DNA of 64,000 bases from Thiotrichales bacterium (GCA_947478525.1 CANJVU010000002.1:80421-144420), one strand, 5' to 3'; positions 34,949 through 45,655 are shown, counted from the first letter of the stretch. Numbers and translations: made by a program. Notes: generated by a model from the letters alone, not told the origin.

Positions 34949-37900
34949 ATGGTGAGCAAGATGAAGATGATCAATAAAAAAATGTTACTGGCGTTCATGG
35001 GGCTATTGTTGATGGTCACCACTGGAACGGTGTATGCAAATGCCTGTGACGAAGCAGCGATTAGTTGTGCCATTCCTGGCAATGGGGATTGTCCATCTTT
35101 GGCAAATTCTTGTAAGGCGGGTAATGATATACGAGTGGCAGTAGGCAGCCCAGAGTATCACACCTATATGTGTACTTTTGCGTCAGATTTGTCACGATAC
35201 CCAAATGCACCTGCCTATAGAAAAGTATATGAGATTTATGTTGCTGCTTGTAATGCAGGGGGCGGCTCTTCTACTGATTTTGTGACGCCTACCGCTCCAG
35301 TTAAGCCAGCCCAAGAAGGTAAGCTGGGACCCTCAATTAGTCCAGCCACCACCATGAATTTTGTGACAAATACAGATAAGCCAGCCACCACCATGGGTTT
35401 TGTAACGCCTGCTACTACTGCTCAAGTTGATGCTGCTGGTGATACCTCCGGCGTTTGCTATGAAGACCTGGTCAGTGGCCACTTCAGGGACGGTATCAAC
35501 AAAAGTAATGCACATTATTTCAATAGCTTGAATATTTTTAACTTGCCGTGTCTGTCCGATCAATCGGTGTCTATTTTAAAAGAAGTGTTTGGTAACGCCC
35601 TCAATACCTTTGAAAATGGGGTGACGGTGCCTAATGGTTATTTAATTCCAGAGTTTTTACGCCATTTCAATGAAATCTTGTTAACCCTGGTTATTGCGAT
35701 TTACTCGTTTATTATGATGGTGGGTACTTTACACTCGGCACACGAAGGTACCTTTTTAGGAAAAGACTGGTCATCGATCTGGACGCCGATTCGCGCCATT
35801 GGTGGGCCATTATTGATCGTACCAGGCAAATATGGCTTATGCGGTGCGCAAATGATCGTGCTGTATTTTCTCTTATTGGGTGTCAATATGGGTACGGCAC
35901 TCTGGGCCAAGAGCGTGCAGGATGTTGATATCGGGGTATCACCGACGGTTCCTACCGCCATGTTTGGTCAAATTAAAGATGCGGCAGGGCAAAGCATTCT
36001 GTCTGCTGCCGTGGCGGATATTTTAAATGGCGGTAATGTTGTCAATGAGAAAGAAGATAATTTTATTGACGTTGCACGACAAGATATACCCTTGGCTAAC
36101 GTCAAAGACGGCATTTTATTTGACGATGTTAAAAAGAGCATGATGAATTTGTGTATGGCAGCTTATGCGGTATCACCGAAGCTGGACACGGCTTCGTATG
36201 GTAATCCAGTCTCTAATGTTGGCCAGTTGCCTGACCAGGAACGTACCGAAGCACAAAGTTGTTTGAACAACGTACAGACCATGTTTGCCCAAGGTCCTTC
36301 TGCTTATTCTTCTTCATCGACGATATCCAATATGCCTTATTTTTCGAAAATGGTGGAATCGTATAGTGCTACCGACCATGCGGCTTGGATTGCGCTGATA
36401 GGCGATGATATGCGGAATTGGGATACCTCGTGTAGCCAAGACAGTGGCGACACTTGCTTTCCCCCCGTGCGTTTTAAAGCTACGGTTCAGGGGGCAGGGT
36501 ATGCCTGTCCTCATCTTGATGGTTACGCTGGTACTACGACGTCGTCAAGTGGTGGAATGAAATGTGCTCAGGGTGTCATTCTTGATGGTGGAAATGGCAC
36601 GTGGAATCGCATACAAAGTTGGGCGTCGTTTGTCATGGCGTGTAATAAGGCTACTAATGGAAAGCCTGATCCTATTGCTGGTAGTAATCAGTTTATGATT
36701 GATAAAAACGTAACGTGTAACTATGACGCGACTGTCACGGCTAATGACAGCTCGCATATAGATTTTTTCGTTTGGGGCCATAGTGCCGATTATTCTCCTA
36801 AGAAATTAAATGGGTATAGAGAAATTAAAACATATCAAATTCCAGATGCCAGTAGCCCAGAAGTGACGGGCAGTAATCTAAGTACTGCACCATTGACTTG
36901 GGGGCACTATGCTGATGCTTCCGGTTTACTATTGAAAGGGATACCAGCGGCGACGAATGGCATGGTTGCTCTGAGTGGCGAGGTCGCCTTTAGCCCACCG
37001 GATGGAATTTCTGATCCCAAATCATTAGCATATTCACTCAATGATGCCATGAACACCTTTATTACAAACTACGTCATTAATAATTTGTGTAATATTGGTG
37101 TAACTGGAGCGGATCCAAAACAGACTAATAATTGTATGGACATCAGCGCTGTTACTTCTAAGGTGGTAGAGGCGGCTGAACAAGCCATGCAAGATGCTGC
37201 CGATAAGAACAACAAGCAGTTGTCGAGTAGCGATAGCAGCGATACTACCAATCAGAATATCGTCCATGTTGATGCCCATTCGACCTTTACCAAAGGCTGT
37301 GATGAAAGTTTGATGATCATTAACCCTGACACCGGCAGCGTGACCTTCAAAGACGGCACAACCGATGCGCAAAAAGAAGCGTGTAAATTGGTCAACGTCG
37401 GTATTAGTACCAGTACCAGTACCGATGGCAAGTTGTCTGACACCAGTGGCCCTAGCATTGATGCCATTGATACGCGTATGGACAGCAGCTGGTGGTATGC
37501 CGGTCAAGTCTATCTGCAGTTAGACCAACAAATGGCGGATAACTTGGGGCAGTTGAATTCAAATCTGCAACAGTTGGATGCGTCTTCTTCCGCGCCACAT
37601 TTTTTCGTGAACATGACGGCGAAGACTAAATTATTCGTGGCGCATGACCCTATGGGTTATGACCATTTAGGGGGAGACCCTATGCTGGCTGGTGCGGCAA
37701 AATTTGCACAGACGGTACCAACGAGCACAATTACCGGATATGATGCGCGCTATAGTGCTACGACAACGGATGATGGCCCACTGTTTGATCACGTTGCATT
37801 TGAAGAACCGACTTACCATTATGGCAGCGGCCAAGAGTTAACCGGTTGGGATAGCGATGTCGCTACCTTAACCCATTGTCCAGGGTTTCGCAAGTTAGGT

Positions 37901-39403
37901 TCGGAGCAACAAAGCGCACTCTTGGGTTATTTGCCAGAAGTGCCCTCCGCAGAACGTTTGCCGCTACAAGTGATGGCAAGATCTCAATTGTATCAATCGG
38001 GTGATGCTACGCAGCAGAGTACGGGCTTGCAGTCACTGTACCGGCTGTTAACCATTATGAATTACAATGGCTTTTTACAAGGTCCTTCACAAGCAGCGAC
38101 CGATTTGCCGGCGAAGACATTGATGGATAAAATGTTGAGTAATCTGCTGGGTGGCAGTGCTGGCCAAACGGGTGCTGACATTGGCGGTATCATGGATGAA
38201 GTCTACAGTTTTGGTAATGTCAGCATGAGTGGTGGCAGCAACCTGGTGGGTAAAAACTTAAGTGTGATCACCGGTGCGCAACGTGTCGGTGTGGATACCA
38301 TTTTAACGGTTATTAGCTCGATGGAATCAATCTATGATCACTTTAAGGTGCAAACTCAGCAGACCGAAGATGAAATCAAGACAAGTCAGGAGATTACTTT
38401 AGCCGTAACCGGCTCAATCAGTGTGGCTAATATTGCATTAGGGGCTGCTGACATGGTCGGAAGTACCTTTTACCATGACTCGGGCATGACCAGTGCCTTG
38501 GCCGGTGTTTCGCAACTTGCCGTGGGTTTTGAGCAATTTACCGTGGCAGTGAAAGTGTTGGAAGCCACCAATAAAATGTCCCAACAGTTGATGTATTTAC
38601 CCTTGGTGTTGGTGATTATGACCATGCTGTTTGCGGTGGGCGTGACCTTCGCCTTGATGTTGCCGTTAACCCCCTTCATTTTGTTCTGGGGTGGTCAAAT
38701 GGCGTGGATTCTAGGCTGTATCGAAGCCATAGTGGCAGCACCGTTATTGGCATTGGCCTTGACCCATCCTGGTGGGCATCAAATGTGGGGGCATTCCATC
38801 CAAGGCCTGAAGATGCTGATGGGTGTGGTCTTCCGTCCAGTGTTGATGGTAATGGGTATCTTGATCGCGATGGTATTAACCTACATCTTGATCACCATTT
38901 CTGCCCAAGGCTTCCATTTGGTGAGCTCAGCGATCATCGGTGGTGTGGCGTTGGATGGCTCAACCTTGCCTGGGATGATTCCAGATGCGCTCGATCCTAG
39001 TCATGAAGTGAAAGGCATTATTTCCTTGTTCTTACTGTTTATTTACAGTCAGTTCATTATGAAAGCCTTTAACAAGTGCTTCTCGGCGATTTACATCCTG
39101 CCAGAGAAAGTAATGCAGTATGTCGGTGGCCAGGCAGATCGTGCCGGTGCGGATGACTTGCAAGAGCTTTCGGGTAACGTCAATCAAATGACGCAACAGG
39201 TTGGCAGTGCAGGTGGTCAAGGCTTGCAATCGGGTATTCAAGGTAAGCAGCAAAACATGCAAAGCACCGGTCAAACCGGAATGGAGAAACTGGGCTCGGG
39301 TGGCGAGTCTATTGGTGGCATGGGTAGTGCCAAAGGTAAGTACAAGAAATTACAGGACAAACAGAAGCAGAAAGAATTAGAAAGAGATGGTGGAGGTAAG
39401 TAA
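34949..39403 (+). CDS. dotA: DotA, Dot/Icm polytopic membrane protein (large form)
   Basis: A 1484-residue protein, clearly longer than the ~1050 of Legionella DotA. N-terminal signal peptide (MLLAFMGLLLMVTTG, cleavage after VYA), a Cys-rich N-terminal domain with a repeated TTMxFVT segment (~130-150), then the DotA core: ILLTLVIAIYSFIMMVGTLH (near 240), GKDWSSIWTPIRAIGGPLLI and LYFLLLGVNMGTALWA (near 302). A long periplasmic region follows to ~1210, then membrane helices at ~1213-1275, ~1289-1320 and ~1355-1375, and a Gln/Gly-rich C-terminus. DotA is essential for secretion and is itself released by Legionella. Several in-frame ATGs near the start (34949, 34961, 34967) leave the exact start open. 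Confidence 0.93.
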   Translation: MVSKMKMINKKMLLAFMGLLLMVTTGTVYANACDEAAISCAIPGNGDCPSLANSCKAGNDIRVAVGSPEYHTYMCTFASDLSRYPNAPAYRKVYEIYVAACNAGGGSSTDFVTPTAPVKPAQEGKLGPSISPATTMNFVTNTDKPATTMGFVTPATTAQVDAAGDTSGVCYEDLVSGHFRDGINKSNAHYFNSLNIFNLPCLSDQSVSILKEVFGNALNTFENGVTVPNGYLIPEFLRHFNEILLTLVIAIYSFIMMVGTLHSAHEGTFLGKDWSSIWTPIRAIGGPLLIVPGKYGLCGAQMIVLYFLLLGVNMGTALWAKSVQDVDIGVSPTVPTAMFGQIKDAAGQSILSAAVADILNGGNVVNEKEDNFIDVARQDIPLANVKDGILFDDVKKSMMNLCMAAYAVSPKLDTASYGNPVSNVGQLPDQERTEAQSCLNNVQTMFAQGPSAYSSSSTISNMPYFSKMVESYSATDHAAWIALIGDDMRNWDTSCSQDSGDTCFPPVRFKATVQGAGYACPHLDGYAGTTTSSSGGMKCAQGVILDGGNGTWNRIQSWASFVMACNKATNGKPDPIAGSNQFMIDKNVTCNYDATVTANDSSHIDFFVWGHSADYSPKKLNGYREIKTYQIPDASSPEVTGSNLSTAPLTWGHYADASGLLLKGIPAATNGMVALSGEVAFSPPDGISDPKSLAYSLNDAMNTFITNYVINNLCNIGVTGADPKQTNNCMDISAVTSKVVEAAEQAMQDAADKNNKQLSSSDSSDTTNQNIVHVDAHSTFTKGCDESLMIINPDTGSVTFKDGTTDAQKEACKLVNVGISTSTSTDGKLSDTSGPSIDAIDTRMDSSWWYAGQVYLQLDQQMADNLGQLNSNLQQLDASSSAPHFFVNMTAKTKLFVAHDPMGYDHLGGDPMLAGAAKFAQTVPTSTITGYDARYSATTTDDGPLFDHVAFEEPTYHYGSGQELTGWDSDVATLTHCPGFRKLGSEQQSALLGYLPEVPSAERLPLQVMARSQLYQSGDATQQSTGLQSLYRLLTIMNYNGFLQGPSQAATDLPAKTLMDKMLSNLLGGSAGQTGADIGGIMDEVYSFGNVSMSGGSNLVGKNLSVITGAQRVGVDTILTVISSMESIYDHFKVQTQQTEDEIKTSQEITLAVTGSISVANIALGAADMVGSTFYHDSGMTSALAGVSQLAVGFEQFTVAVKVLEATNKMSQQLMYLPLVLVIMTMLFAVGVTFALMLPLTPFILFWGGQMAWILGCIEAIVAAPLLALALTHPGGHQMWGHSIQGLKMLMGVVFRPVLMVMGILIAMVLTYILITISAQGFHLVSSAIIGGVALDGSTLPGMIPDALDPSHEVKGIISLFLLFIYSQFIMKAFNKCFSAIYILPEKVMQYVGGQADRAGADDLQELSGNVNQMTQQVGSAGGQGLQSGIQGKQQNMQSTGQTGMEKLGSGGESIGGMGSAKGKYKKLQDKQKQKELERDGGGK

Positions 39404-39404
39404 G

Positions 39405-39629
39405 ATGAAAATAAGCACAGTAATTATATTAGGCTTGGGGTTGTGTGGTGGCGTCGCGTATGCTGATGATTATTTTGATCCGGCGCCGCGTAGTGATGTG
39501 AGATATGGTGTGACCAATCCTACCGCTACCTCCCCGCGATCGTTGGCACAGGTCACGTTTCAGTTATCAACAGAACAGGATCACAAAGCAGATTTTGTGA
39601 AACGATATAACGTAGATACTACTTCATGA
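39405..39629 (+). CDS. Small exported protein between dotA and icmX
   Basis: A 74-residue protein starting one base after the dotA stop. Signal peptide MKISTVIILGLGLCGGVAYA; the mature ~54 residues (DDYFDPAPRSDVRYG...) are polar. GLGLCGG could also be read as a lipobox (GLGLC), but the alanine cleavage site looks better. No family recognised. Its stop overlaps a nearby ATG of icmX. Its position suggests a small Dot/Icm-associated periplasmic protein; inference. Confidence 0.6.
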   Translation: MKISTVIILGLGLCGGVAYADDYFDPAPRSDVRYGVTNPTATSPRSLAQVTFQLSTEQDHKADFVKRYNVDTTS

Positions 39630-39640
39630 GGACAATAACA

Positions 39641-40582
39641 ATGAAAAAACAAATCGTAACGGCAGTGTTGACGGCTTTATTGTGTGTGGCTGCCAGCAAC
39701 AGTTATGCCATCACTTTTGAGCCTGCAGTACCAGCAGCCGCGGGTGGAGACCCCATCGTGGCAGCAGTGAACAGAGCCACAGCGGCAGTGCAGCAGATAC
39801 CACAGCAAACTGCGGATAAAATAAACCCTACGTTGTCGACCTTACTGACCGGCATTCAAAGCGTACAACAAAACCAAACAGAAGTATGGCATCAATTTGT
39901 GCAGATGCAGGCCGATGAGCAGTTTACCGGCCCCGCAGCACAAGGCGTTGACCATTCGGCGTATTCCTTGATTGATGGCGCCTATGCACCCTTGCGGATG
40001 AGCATTCAAGGTGGCCTTGGGCAGAGTAACGACGACACCATGGAGCAGTCGTGGATGACGCTAAGACAGACACAAAGTAATTATAATCCTTGTTCCAAAG
40101 CCATTCTCAGTCTAAATGGCTCAGATGGGTCGCTGGCCTCAGCGGCGAGCAACGGTTGTTATACCGATGTAAGAGGCTACGGCTATAGCGATGAGTTGGC
40201 GCTGACCCATGCCGCGCAATATCAGCAACCCGGCCAAGTATTGGAAATGGCACAAGGAATGGTAGCGAATCTGGGCGTTGGCGAGAGTAATCCCTTATTT
40301 GGTGCGTTACCTTACAGTGTTTTGGCGGATATTATTGCTTCGCGTACTGCTGGTGCCAATGGTGCGCCGAGTATGATGCGGGCGTTAAAAAGTACGCTGG
40401 ATAATCTGTTTACGTCAGAATGGGAAAATGGCTTGGCCAAAGCATCACCGTTGGATGTGATGCGCGCACAAACGCAATTGGCGGCATTGAATGATTATAT
40501 TGGCTACCAACGTTTATTGGTGGAGCAGCAACAGGCAGCTTTGACGGTGGAACTGATCGCGCAACTGAAGGCGTCGAAATAG
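39641..40582 (+). CDS. icmX: IcmX-like exported protein
   Basis: A 313-residue exported protein: signal peptide MKKQIVTAVLTALLCVAASN with cleavage after SYA, then a Gln/Ala-rich helical domain (AVNRATAAVQQIPQQTADKI, QLAALNDYIGYQRLLVEQQQ). I call it IcmX because it follows dotA in the icmV-dotA block, has the periplasmic plan and about the right length; the sequence alone is not conclusive. Start: ATG with GAGGA eight bases upstream, preferred over the ATG at 39626. Convergent with ihfB. Confidence 0.6.
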   Translation: MKKQIVTAVLTALLCVAASNSYAITFEPAVPAAAGGDPIVAAVNRATAAVQQIPQQTADKINPTLSTLLTGIQSVQQNQTEVWHQFVQMQADEQFTGPAAQGVDHSAYSLIDGAYAPLRMSIQGGLGQSNDDTMEQSWMTLRQTQSNYNPCSKAILSLNGSDGSLASAASNGCYTDVRGYGYSDELALTHAAQYQQPGQVLEMAQGMVANLGVGESNPLFGALPYSVLADIIASRTAGANGAPSMMRALKSTLDNLFTSEWENGLAKASPLDVMRAQTQLAALNDYIGYQRLLVEQQQAALTVELIAQLKASK

Positions 40583-40603
40583 GCCATCGTCTAATAGCGT
40601 CGG

Positions 40604-40906
40604 CTATTTGGCTTTGCTGATATCCACCCGTTCGCGCAATTCTTTACCGGGCTTAAAATGTACCGCGTTTTTGGATTGCGTGTATACGGTCTCGCCAGTT
40701 TTAGGGTTGCGGGCTTTGCGCGGGGCGCGTTGGCGCGCTTCAAAGCTGCCAAAGCCGCGGATTTCAATGCGGTCGCCGTTGATCAACGCTTTGCTCATTT
40801 CATCGAGAATGGTGACGACCACTTGTTCGGCAATAACAGGGGTTAATTTGTTTTTGTCGATCAGCAAGGTAATTAGATCTGAGCGGTTTAAGGTTTGGGT
40901 GGTCAT
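40604..40906 (-). CDS. ihfB: Integration host factor beta subunit
   Basis: A 100-residue HU/IHF-type DNA-bending protein. Key tract [20 protein letters not shown] then [11 protein letters not shown] and [12 protein letters not shown], including the proline of the intercalating arm. Start ATG has AGGAG nine bases upstream; the longer frame start is not needed. Partner of IhfA, which is not here. Divergent from hda. Confidence 0.93.
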   Translation of the reverse strand: MTTQTLNRSDLITLLIDKNKLTPVIAEQVVVTILDEMSKALINGDRIEIRGFGSFEARQRAPRKARNPKTGETVYTQSKNAVHFKPGKELRERVDISKAK

Positions 40907-41013
40907 GAAAAACTCCTGAAGAATCAATTTTGTTTATTGTAAGATGATTTTGACATTCTGGCAAAGGGTAGATTATCATCGCACATTCTTATGTTAACGT
41001 CATCAGGAGTCCG

Positions 41014-41721
41014 ATGCATTCCCCCGAATCACAACAACTGACCTTAAGCTTATCCGCTAAGCCGCAATTTTCGTTTGATAATTTCTTGGTTTCACCGCTG
41101 AATCATACCATTGTGGCGCAACTGAAACACTTTGTGGCGCAGCCAGGAGAAGGGTGTTGTTATGTCTATGGTGCCAAAGGATCCGGCAAGTCGCATGTGT
41201 TACAAGCGTGTTGTCAATTGGCGACGCAGCAATCGATTAACGCGATGTATTTACCGCTGAACATTGTGCAGCGGTATTCGCCGTCGGTATTAGATAATTT
41301 GGAACATTACCAGTTGATTGCCATTGATGATGTGCAAGTGGTAGCAGGCAATGCGGCGTGGGAAGAGGCGTTATTCCATTTGTTCAATCGCGTGATGACG
41401 ACTGGGCAGAGATTATTGATCAGTGGTAATGAAGCCATTAAAACATTGCCCATCAAGCTACCGGATTTAACCTCGCGTTTGGCCAGTGGGTTGAGTATCC
41501 GCTTATTTGCGTTGACCGAGTCGGAAGTGCGGGAAGTGCTGCAACAACGTGCGCAACAGGTAGGGCTGGTGATGTCTGGTGGGGTGATTGAGTTTTTGCT
41601 GAAACGCTTGCAACGTGACATGTCGACATTATCAGACATGTTTGCCAAGTTGGATCAAGCGTCACTGTCAGCAAAACGCAAGCTGACAGTGCCGTTTGTG
41701 AAGAAAGTGTTAGAATTATAA
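41014..41721 (+). CDS. hda: DnaA-homologue Hda, replication initiation regulator
   Basis: A 235-residue AAA+ protein without the DnaA DNA-binding domain. QQLTLSL near residue 6 is the beta-clamp-binding motif, then FSFDNFLVSPLN, Walker A YGAKGSGKSHVLQA and Walker B LIAIDDVQ. The C-terminus has RLQRDMSTLSDMFAKLD as in Hda. It stimulates ATP hydrolysis by DnaA on clamp-loaded DNA. CAGGAG ribosome site. Confidence 0.92.
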   Translation: MHSPESQQLTLSLSAKPQFSFDNFLVSPLNHTIVAQLKHFVAQPGEGCCYVYGAKGSGKSHVLQACCQLATQQSINAMYLPLNIVQRYSPSVLDNLEHYQLIAIDDVQVVAGNAAWEEALFHLFNRVMTTGQRLLISGNEAIKTLPIKLPDLTSRLASGLSIRLFALTESEVREVLQQRAQQVGLVMSGGVIEFLLKRLQRDMSTLSDMFAKLDQASLSAKRKLTVPFVKKVLEL

Positions 41722-41724
41722 AGT

Positions 41725-42069
41725 TTATTCTTCGGATTCATCCATCGCTGCAGCATGCTTGGCTTTTGCCGCACCGCTGTGGTCTTTCAACTTATCTTTA
41801 TGTTTGATCAATTGACGATCGAGTTTGTCGACCATCATATCAATGGCAGTGTACATATTTTCGGATTCTGCTTCGGCAAACAATTCTGCGCCAGAAGTGT
41901 GCATGGTGGCTTCTGCTATTTGACGTTTTTTCTCAACCGTTAAGATCACGTGCACTTGGGTAATATTCTCAAAATGACGTTCCAGTTTTTTGAATTTGGT
42001 GCCGACGAACTCACGGATCGCATCGCTGATATCGATTTGACGGCCAGTGATTTTGATTTGCATGGACAT
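41725..42069 (-). CDS. hpf: Ribosome hibernation promoting factor
   Basis: A 114-residue short HPF. Starts MQIKITGRQIDISDAIREFV and contains KFKKLERHFENITQVHVIL and the basic end DRQLIKHKDKLKDH, typical of HPF/YhbH proteins that dimerise or inactivate 70S ribosomes in stationary phase. AAGGAG ribosome site. Convergent with hda; the gap to it is three bases. Confidence 0.93.
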   Translation of the reverse strand: MSMQIKITGRQIDISDAIREFVGTKFKKLERHFENITQVHVILTVEKKRQIAEATMHTSGAELFAEAESENMYTAIDMMVDKLDRQLIKHKDKLKDHSGAAKAKHAAAMDESEE

Positions 42070-42155
42070 ACATAACTCCTTTTTGATAATGACTGCTTAC
42101 CTTTAAATTATAGTCCCTAATTCAAATAAAGAAAGAGGGTAGATTAATATATTAA

Positions 42156-44783
42156 TTAAGACGACAGGGATTTACTCACAATCTCATACACATCCTTCGA
42201 TAACCCCGGTGCTGCCAAAATCTGCTGCAACGCTTGTTTCATTAGCGCTTGACGGTGTATATCATAGCGTTTGAAGTTAATTAAGCTGCGCACGATTCTG
42301 GCTGCTACTTGCGGATTTTTGTCGAGTATGATGACTTGTTGTGCCAACCAATGATAACCGGCACCGTCTTTTTGATGGAAGTGGTGGTGGTTCGCGGCAA
42401 AGCCCCCAATCAGTGAATAAACCTTATTGGGATTGCTGGCATGATAGGCGGAATGTTTGATCAGCTGTTGCACGTTGTTTAAGGTGCTGGGCAAATCAGC
42501 CGTCGACTGCAATACCAACCATTTGTCGACAACTAGCGCATCTTTTTGATATTGTTGATAAAATTTATTAAGTGCCTGCGTGCGCGCTGCAGCATCATGG
42601 CTATTGACCAGCGCGGATAAGGCAGCAATCTGGTCGGTCATATTATTGGCGTTAGTGAATTGTTGTTGCAACAGAGCGGTGATATCAGCGTCCTGCAACC
42701 GCAGCAAGTAGGCCAAACAGGTATTTTTCAAGTGACGTTGTACAATATGTTTTTGGTCACGTTGATAAACCCCTTGATGGTGAAAGCGATGATAGGTTTT
42801 TAATAAATCATCTTTTAGCTGCGTCGCAATATCGGTCGCCAGGGTTACCCGGGCGTGATGCAATTCATCCGGCCAGATGGTGACCATGTCTTGAATCAAC
42901 ATACTTTCAGAAGGCAGACTAATGGCTTCTGCAATCAACGCGGGGTCGAGGTTGGTGTTGTTGAGAGTATGACGTAAGCCTTGAATAAAAGCGTACGTAT
43001 CCGGTAGCGGTTGCTGTTGATGCAACGCATCGGTCATCTTCAAAATCAGCTGTGTTGCCAATTTTTGCCCGGCATCCCAACGATTGAATTCATTGGTGTC
43101 ATGGCTGAACAAATGCTGTAATTGCTGCTCGGTGTACGGATAAATTAGTTTCACCGGTGCGGAAAAATCGCGTAATAGCGAAGGAGTGGGGTGTTCAAGT
43201 ACGTGTTCAAAGATAAATGTTTGTTTGGGTTCTTTAAGAATAATCACGAATTCAGACGCTGCCTTACCAGAATACTCGGCCGTCAAATCTTTGCCGCTGG
43301 CACCGATCAAGCCCAGTTTGACGGGGATATAGAACGGTTCTTTGGCCGAGCCGTCGGCAGAAGGTGCGCAGCTTTGCGATAACATTAGGGTATAGATTTT
43401 GCTGGTTGCATCGTAATGATCTTCAGCCGTAATGGTGGGTGTGCCTGCTTGTGAATACCAGCGTTTGAATTGGCTTAGGTCAATCTGGTTGGCATCGGCA
43501 ATCGCAGCGACGTAATCATCGCAGGTCACGGCTTGGCCATCATGGCGTTGGAAATATAAATCCATGCCTTTGCGGAAACCGCTGACGCCCACCAAAGTGT
43601 GCATCATGCGAATCACTTCAGCGCCTTTGTTGTACACAGTGACGGTGTAGAAGTTGTTCATTTGTATGTATGACGCCGGGCGAATCGGATGCGCCATGGG
43701 GCTGGCATCTTCGGTAAATTGCGCGCTGCGGATGGTTTTGACATCATCGATGCGTTTCACGGTGGCGGAGTGATGATCGGCGGTAAATTGCTGATCACGA
43801 AATACCGTCAGGCCTTCTTTTAAACTCAGTTGAAACCAGTCGCGACAGGTGACGCGGTTGCCAGTCCAGTTGTGAAAATATTCATGACCAATCACGGCTT
43901 GAATCTGACGATAATCCGAGTCGGTGGCGGTTTTGTCGCTCGCGAGTACGTATTTGGTGTTAAAGACGTTCAGCCCTTTGTTTTCCATCGCGCCCATGTT
44001 GAAATCACCGACGGCAACGATCATATAAACGTCGAGGTCATATTCGCGGCCATAGACTTTTTCATCCCAACGCATGGAGTCTTGCAGGGCTTCAATGGCG
44101 TAAATCGATTTATCGTAATCGGGGTGGCGGGTAAAAATATGTAACGCCACATGACGACCCGATTGTGTCGTAAAGCTGCCTTCGCGCATTGCCAAATCGC
44201 CGGCCACCAGAGCGAATAGATAGCACGGTTTTTTGAACGGATCTTGCCAGATGACATAATGGCGGTTATGGGTCAAATCACCTTGTGCGACTTTGTTACC
44301 ATTAGACAAGAGTTGTGGATAATGGGTTTTATCGGCGATGATTTTGGTGGTGAATAATGACATCACGTCCGGGCGGTCAATATAGTAGGTGATTTTGCGA
44401 AAGCCATGGGATTCGCATTGGGTGCAAAGCATATCACCAGAACGATACAAACCTTCTAGTGCGGTATTGGCCGCCGGGTTCAAGCGCGAAACTATTGTTA
44501 AAGTAAAGTCAGTCGGGAGATTTTGCAATGTGAGGTGTTCGTCATTGCGTTGATAGTGATTAGGCGTCAATGGTGCGCCATTCAAACTGACGCTGATCAG
44601 TTCTTGTTGTTCGCCATTTAAGACGAGGGGTGCATTGTCTGGCGTGTTTGGTTCGCGATAGACGTGCATGGTGTTGGTGACTTGCGTGTATTCATCGTGA
44701 ATATCAAATTCTAAATGGGTTTGATGAATGGAATAATGTGGTTTTTGGTAATCTTTCAGGTAATGCGTGATGGGGGATGGCAT
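42156..44783 (-). CDS. pepN: Aminopeptidase N
   Basis: An 875-residue M1 zinc aminopeptidase, about the E. coli length. The substrate motif is GAMENKGLNVF (near residue 265), the zinc motif is HEYFHNWTG with the third ligand in LKEGLTVFRDQQF (near 305-330). It removes N-terminal residues from peptides in the cytoplasm. Follows ttcA in the same direction with a 27-base gap. Confidence 0.96.
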   Translation of the reverse strand: MPSPITHYLKDYQKPHYSIHQTHLEFDIHDEYTQVTNTMHVYREPNTPDNAPLVLNGEQQELISVSLNGAPLTPNHYQRNDEHLTLQNLPTDFTLTIVSRLNPAANTALEGLYRSGDMLCTQCESHGFRKITYYIDRPDVMSLFTTKIIADKTHYPQLLSNGNKVAQGDLTHNRHYVIWQDPFKKPCYLFALVAGDLAMREGSFTTQSGRHVALHIFTRHPDYDKSIYAIEALQDSMRWDEKVYGREYDLDVYMIVAVGDFNMGAMENKGLNVFNTKYVLASDKTATDSDYRQIQAVIGHEYFHNWTGNRVTCRDWFQLSLKEGLTVFRDQQFTADHHSATVKRIDDVKTIRSAQFTEDASPMAHPIRPASYIQMNNFYTVTVYNKGAEVIRMMHTLVGVSGFRKGMDLYFQRHDGQAVTCDDYVAAIADANQIDLSQFKRWYSQAGTPTITAEDHYDATSKIYTLMLSQSCAPSADGSAKEPFYIPVKLGLIGASGKDLTAEYSGKAASEFVIILKEPKQTFIFEHVLEHPTPSLLRDFSAPVKLIYPYTEQQLQHLFSHDTNEFNRWDAGQKLATQLILKMTDALHQQQPLPDTYAFIQGLRHTLNNTNLDPALIAEAISLPSESMLIQDMVTIWPDELHHARVTLATDIATQLKDDLLKTYHRFHHQGVYQRDQKHIVQRHLKNTCLAYLLRLQDADITALLQQQFTNANNMTDQIAALSALVNSHDAAARTQALNKFYQQYQKDALVVDKWLVLQSTADLPSTLNNVQQLIKHSAYHASNPNKVYSLIGGFAANHHHFHQKDGAGYHWLAQQVIILDKNPQVAARIVRSLINFKRYDIHRQALMKQALQQILAAPGLSKDVYEIVSKSLSS

Positions 44784-44810
44784 ATCAATTCCTTTTTAAA
44801 CAACAATAAA

Positions 44811-45647
44811 TTAAATTTCGGCATCATCCAGCAAGCAGGGTACATCAATAATCTCCGCTAAAGATTGATGGGGTTCGCGCCCAAGATTTTTGAAATCCCA
44901 CAGTTTGCTGTCCATCAATTGGCTGGGTTGAATGCTGCTGAGCGCATGTAACATATTACTTGGCACCTTCGGGTTTTCTTTGGCCAGTTCGGCAATCAAT
45001 TTTTTGACGCGTACGCGCATCAGATTTTCCTGTGAACCACACAACGTACAAGGAATGATGGGAAACTCCATAAGTTTGGCAAATTCCGTGATATCGGCTT
45101 CCTGGCAGTAGGTGAGCGGACGAATCACGATGTGTTTTTGATTGTCGGTAAGTAGTTTGGGTGGCATCGATTTAATCTGACCACTGTACAAAATCGACAT
45201 CAATAAGGTATTAATCATATCATCGCGATGATGACCTAAGGCAATGGTGCGGAACTCATGTTCTTCAGCGTAAGTATAGATATTGCCACGACGTAAGCGA
45301 GAGCACAGCGAGCAGTAAGTTTTGCCCTCAGGGATCTTTTCTTTGACGATAGAATAGGTGTCGCGTTTCAAGATTTCATAGGGAATCTTTTGATCTTCCA
45401 TCCAGGCGCGCATGGCAGTGTCATTCCAGCCGGGTTGTGCCTGGTCGAGCGTAAAGGAAAAAATATCAAACTGATGGCGCGACATTTTGCGCATTTTATT
45501 GAGCAAATACAACATGGTGTAGGAGTCTTTGCCGCCGGACAGACACACCATGATGCGATCGTTTTTTTGAACCATGCCAAAATCACGAATGGCCTTTTGC
45601 ATGTAGTGTAATAGCTTTTTTTCGATCGCATCACATTTGTTGGACAT
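44811..45647 (-). CDS. ttcA: tRNA 2-thiocytidine synthetase TtcA
   Basis: A 278-residue N-type ATP pyrophosphatase with PP-loop [13 protein letters not shown] (near residue 35) and the two cysteine pairs [10 protein letters not shown] (near 113) and CTLCGSQ (near 200) that hold the iron-sulfur cluster. It thiolates cytidine 32 of certain tRNAs. It begins eight bases after the S24-type repressor stop, so repressor, ttcA and pepN probably share a transcript. Confidence 0.95.
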   Translation of the reverse strand: MSNKCDAIEKKLLHYMQKAIRDFGMVQKNDRIMVCLSGGKDSYTMLYLLNKMRKMSRHQFDIFSFTLDQAQPGWNDTAMRAWMEDQKIPYEILKRDTYSIVKEKIPEGKTYCSLCSRLRRGNIYTYAEEHEFRTIALGHHRDDMINTLLMSILYSGQIKSMPPKLLTDNQKHIVIRPLTYCQEADITEFAKLMEFPIIPCTLCGSQENLMRVRVKKLIAELAKENPKVPSNMLHALSSIQPSQLMDSKLWDFKNLGREPHQSLAEIIDVPCLLDDAEI

Positions 45648-45655
45648 AGGCTCTC

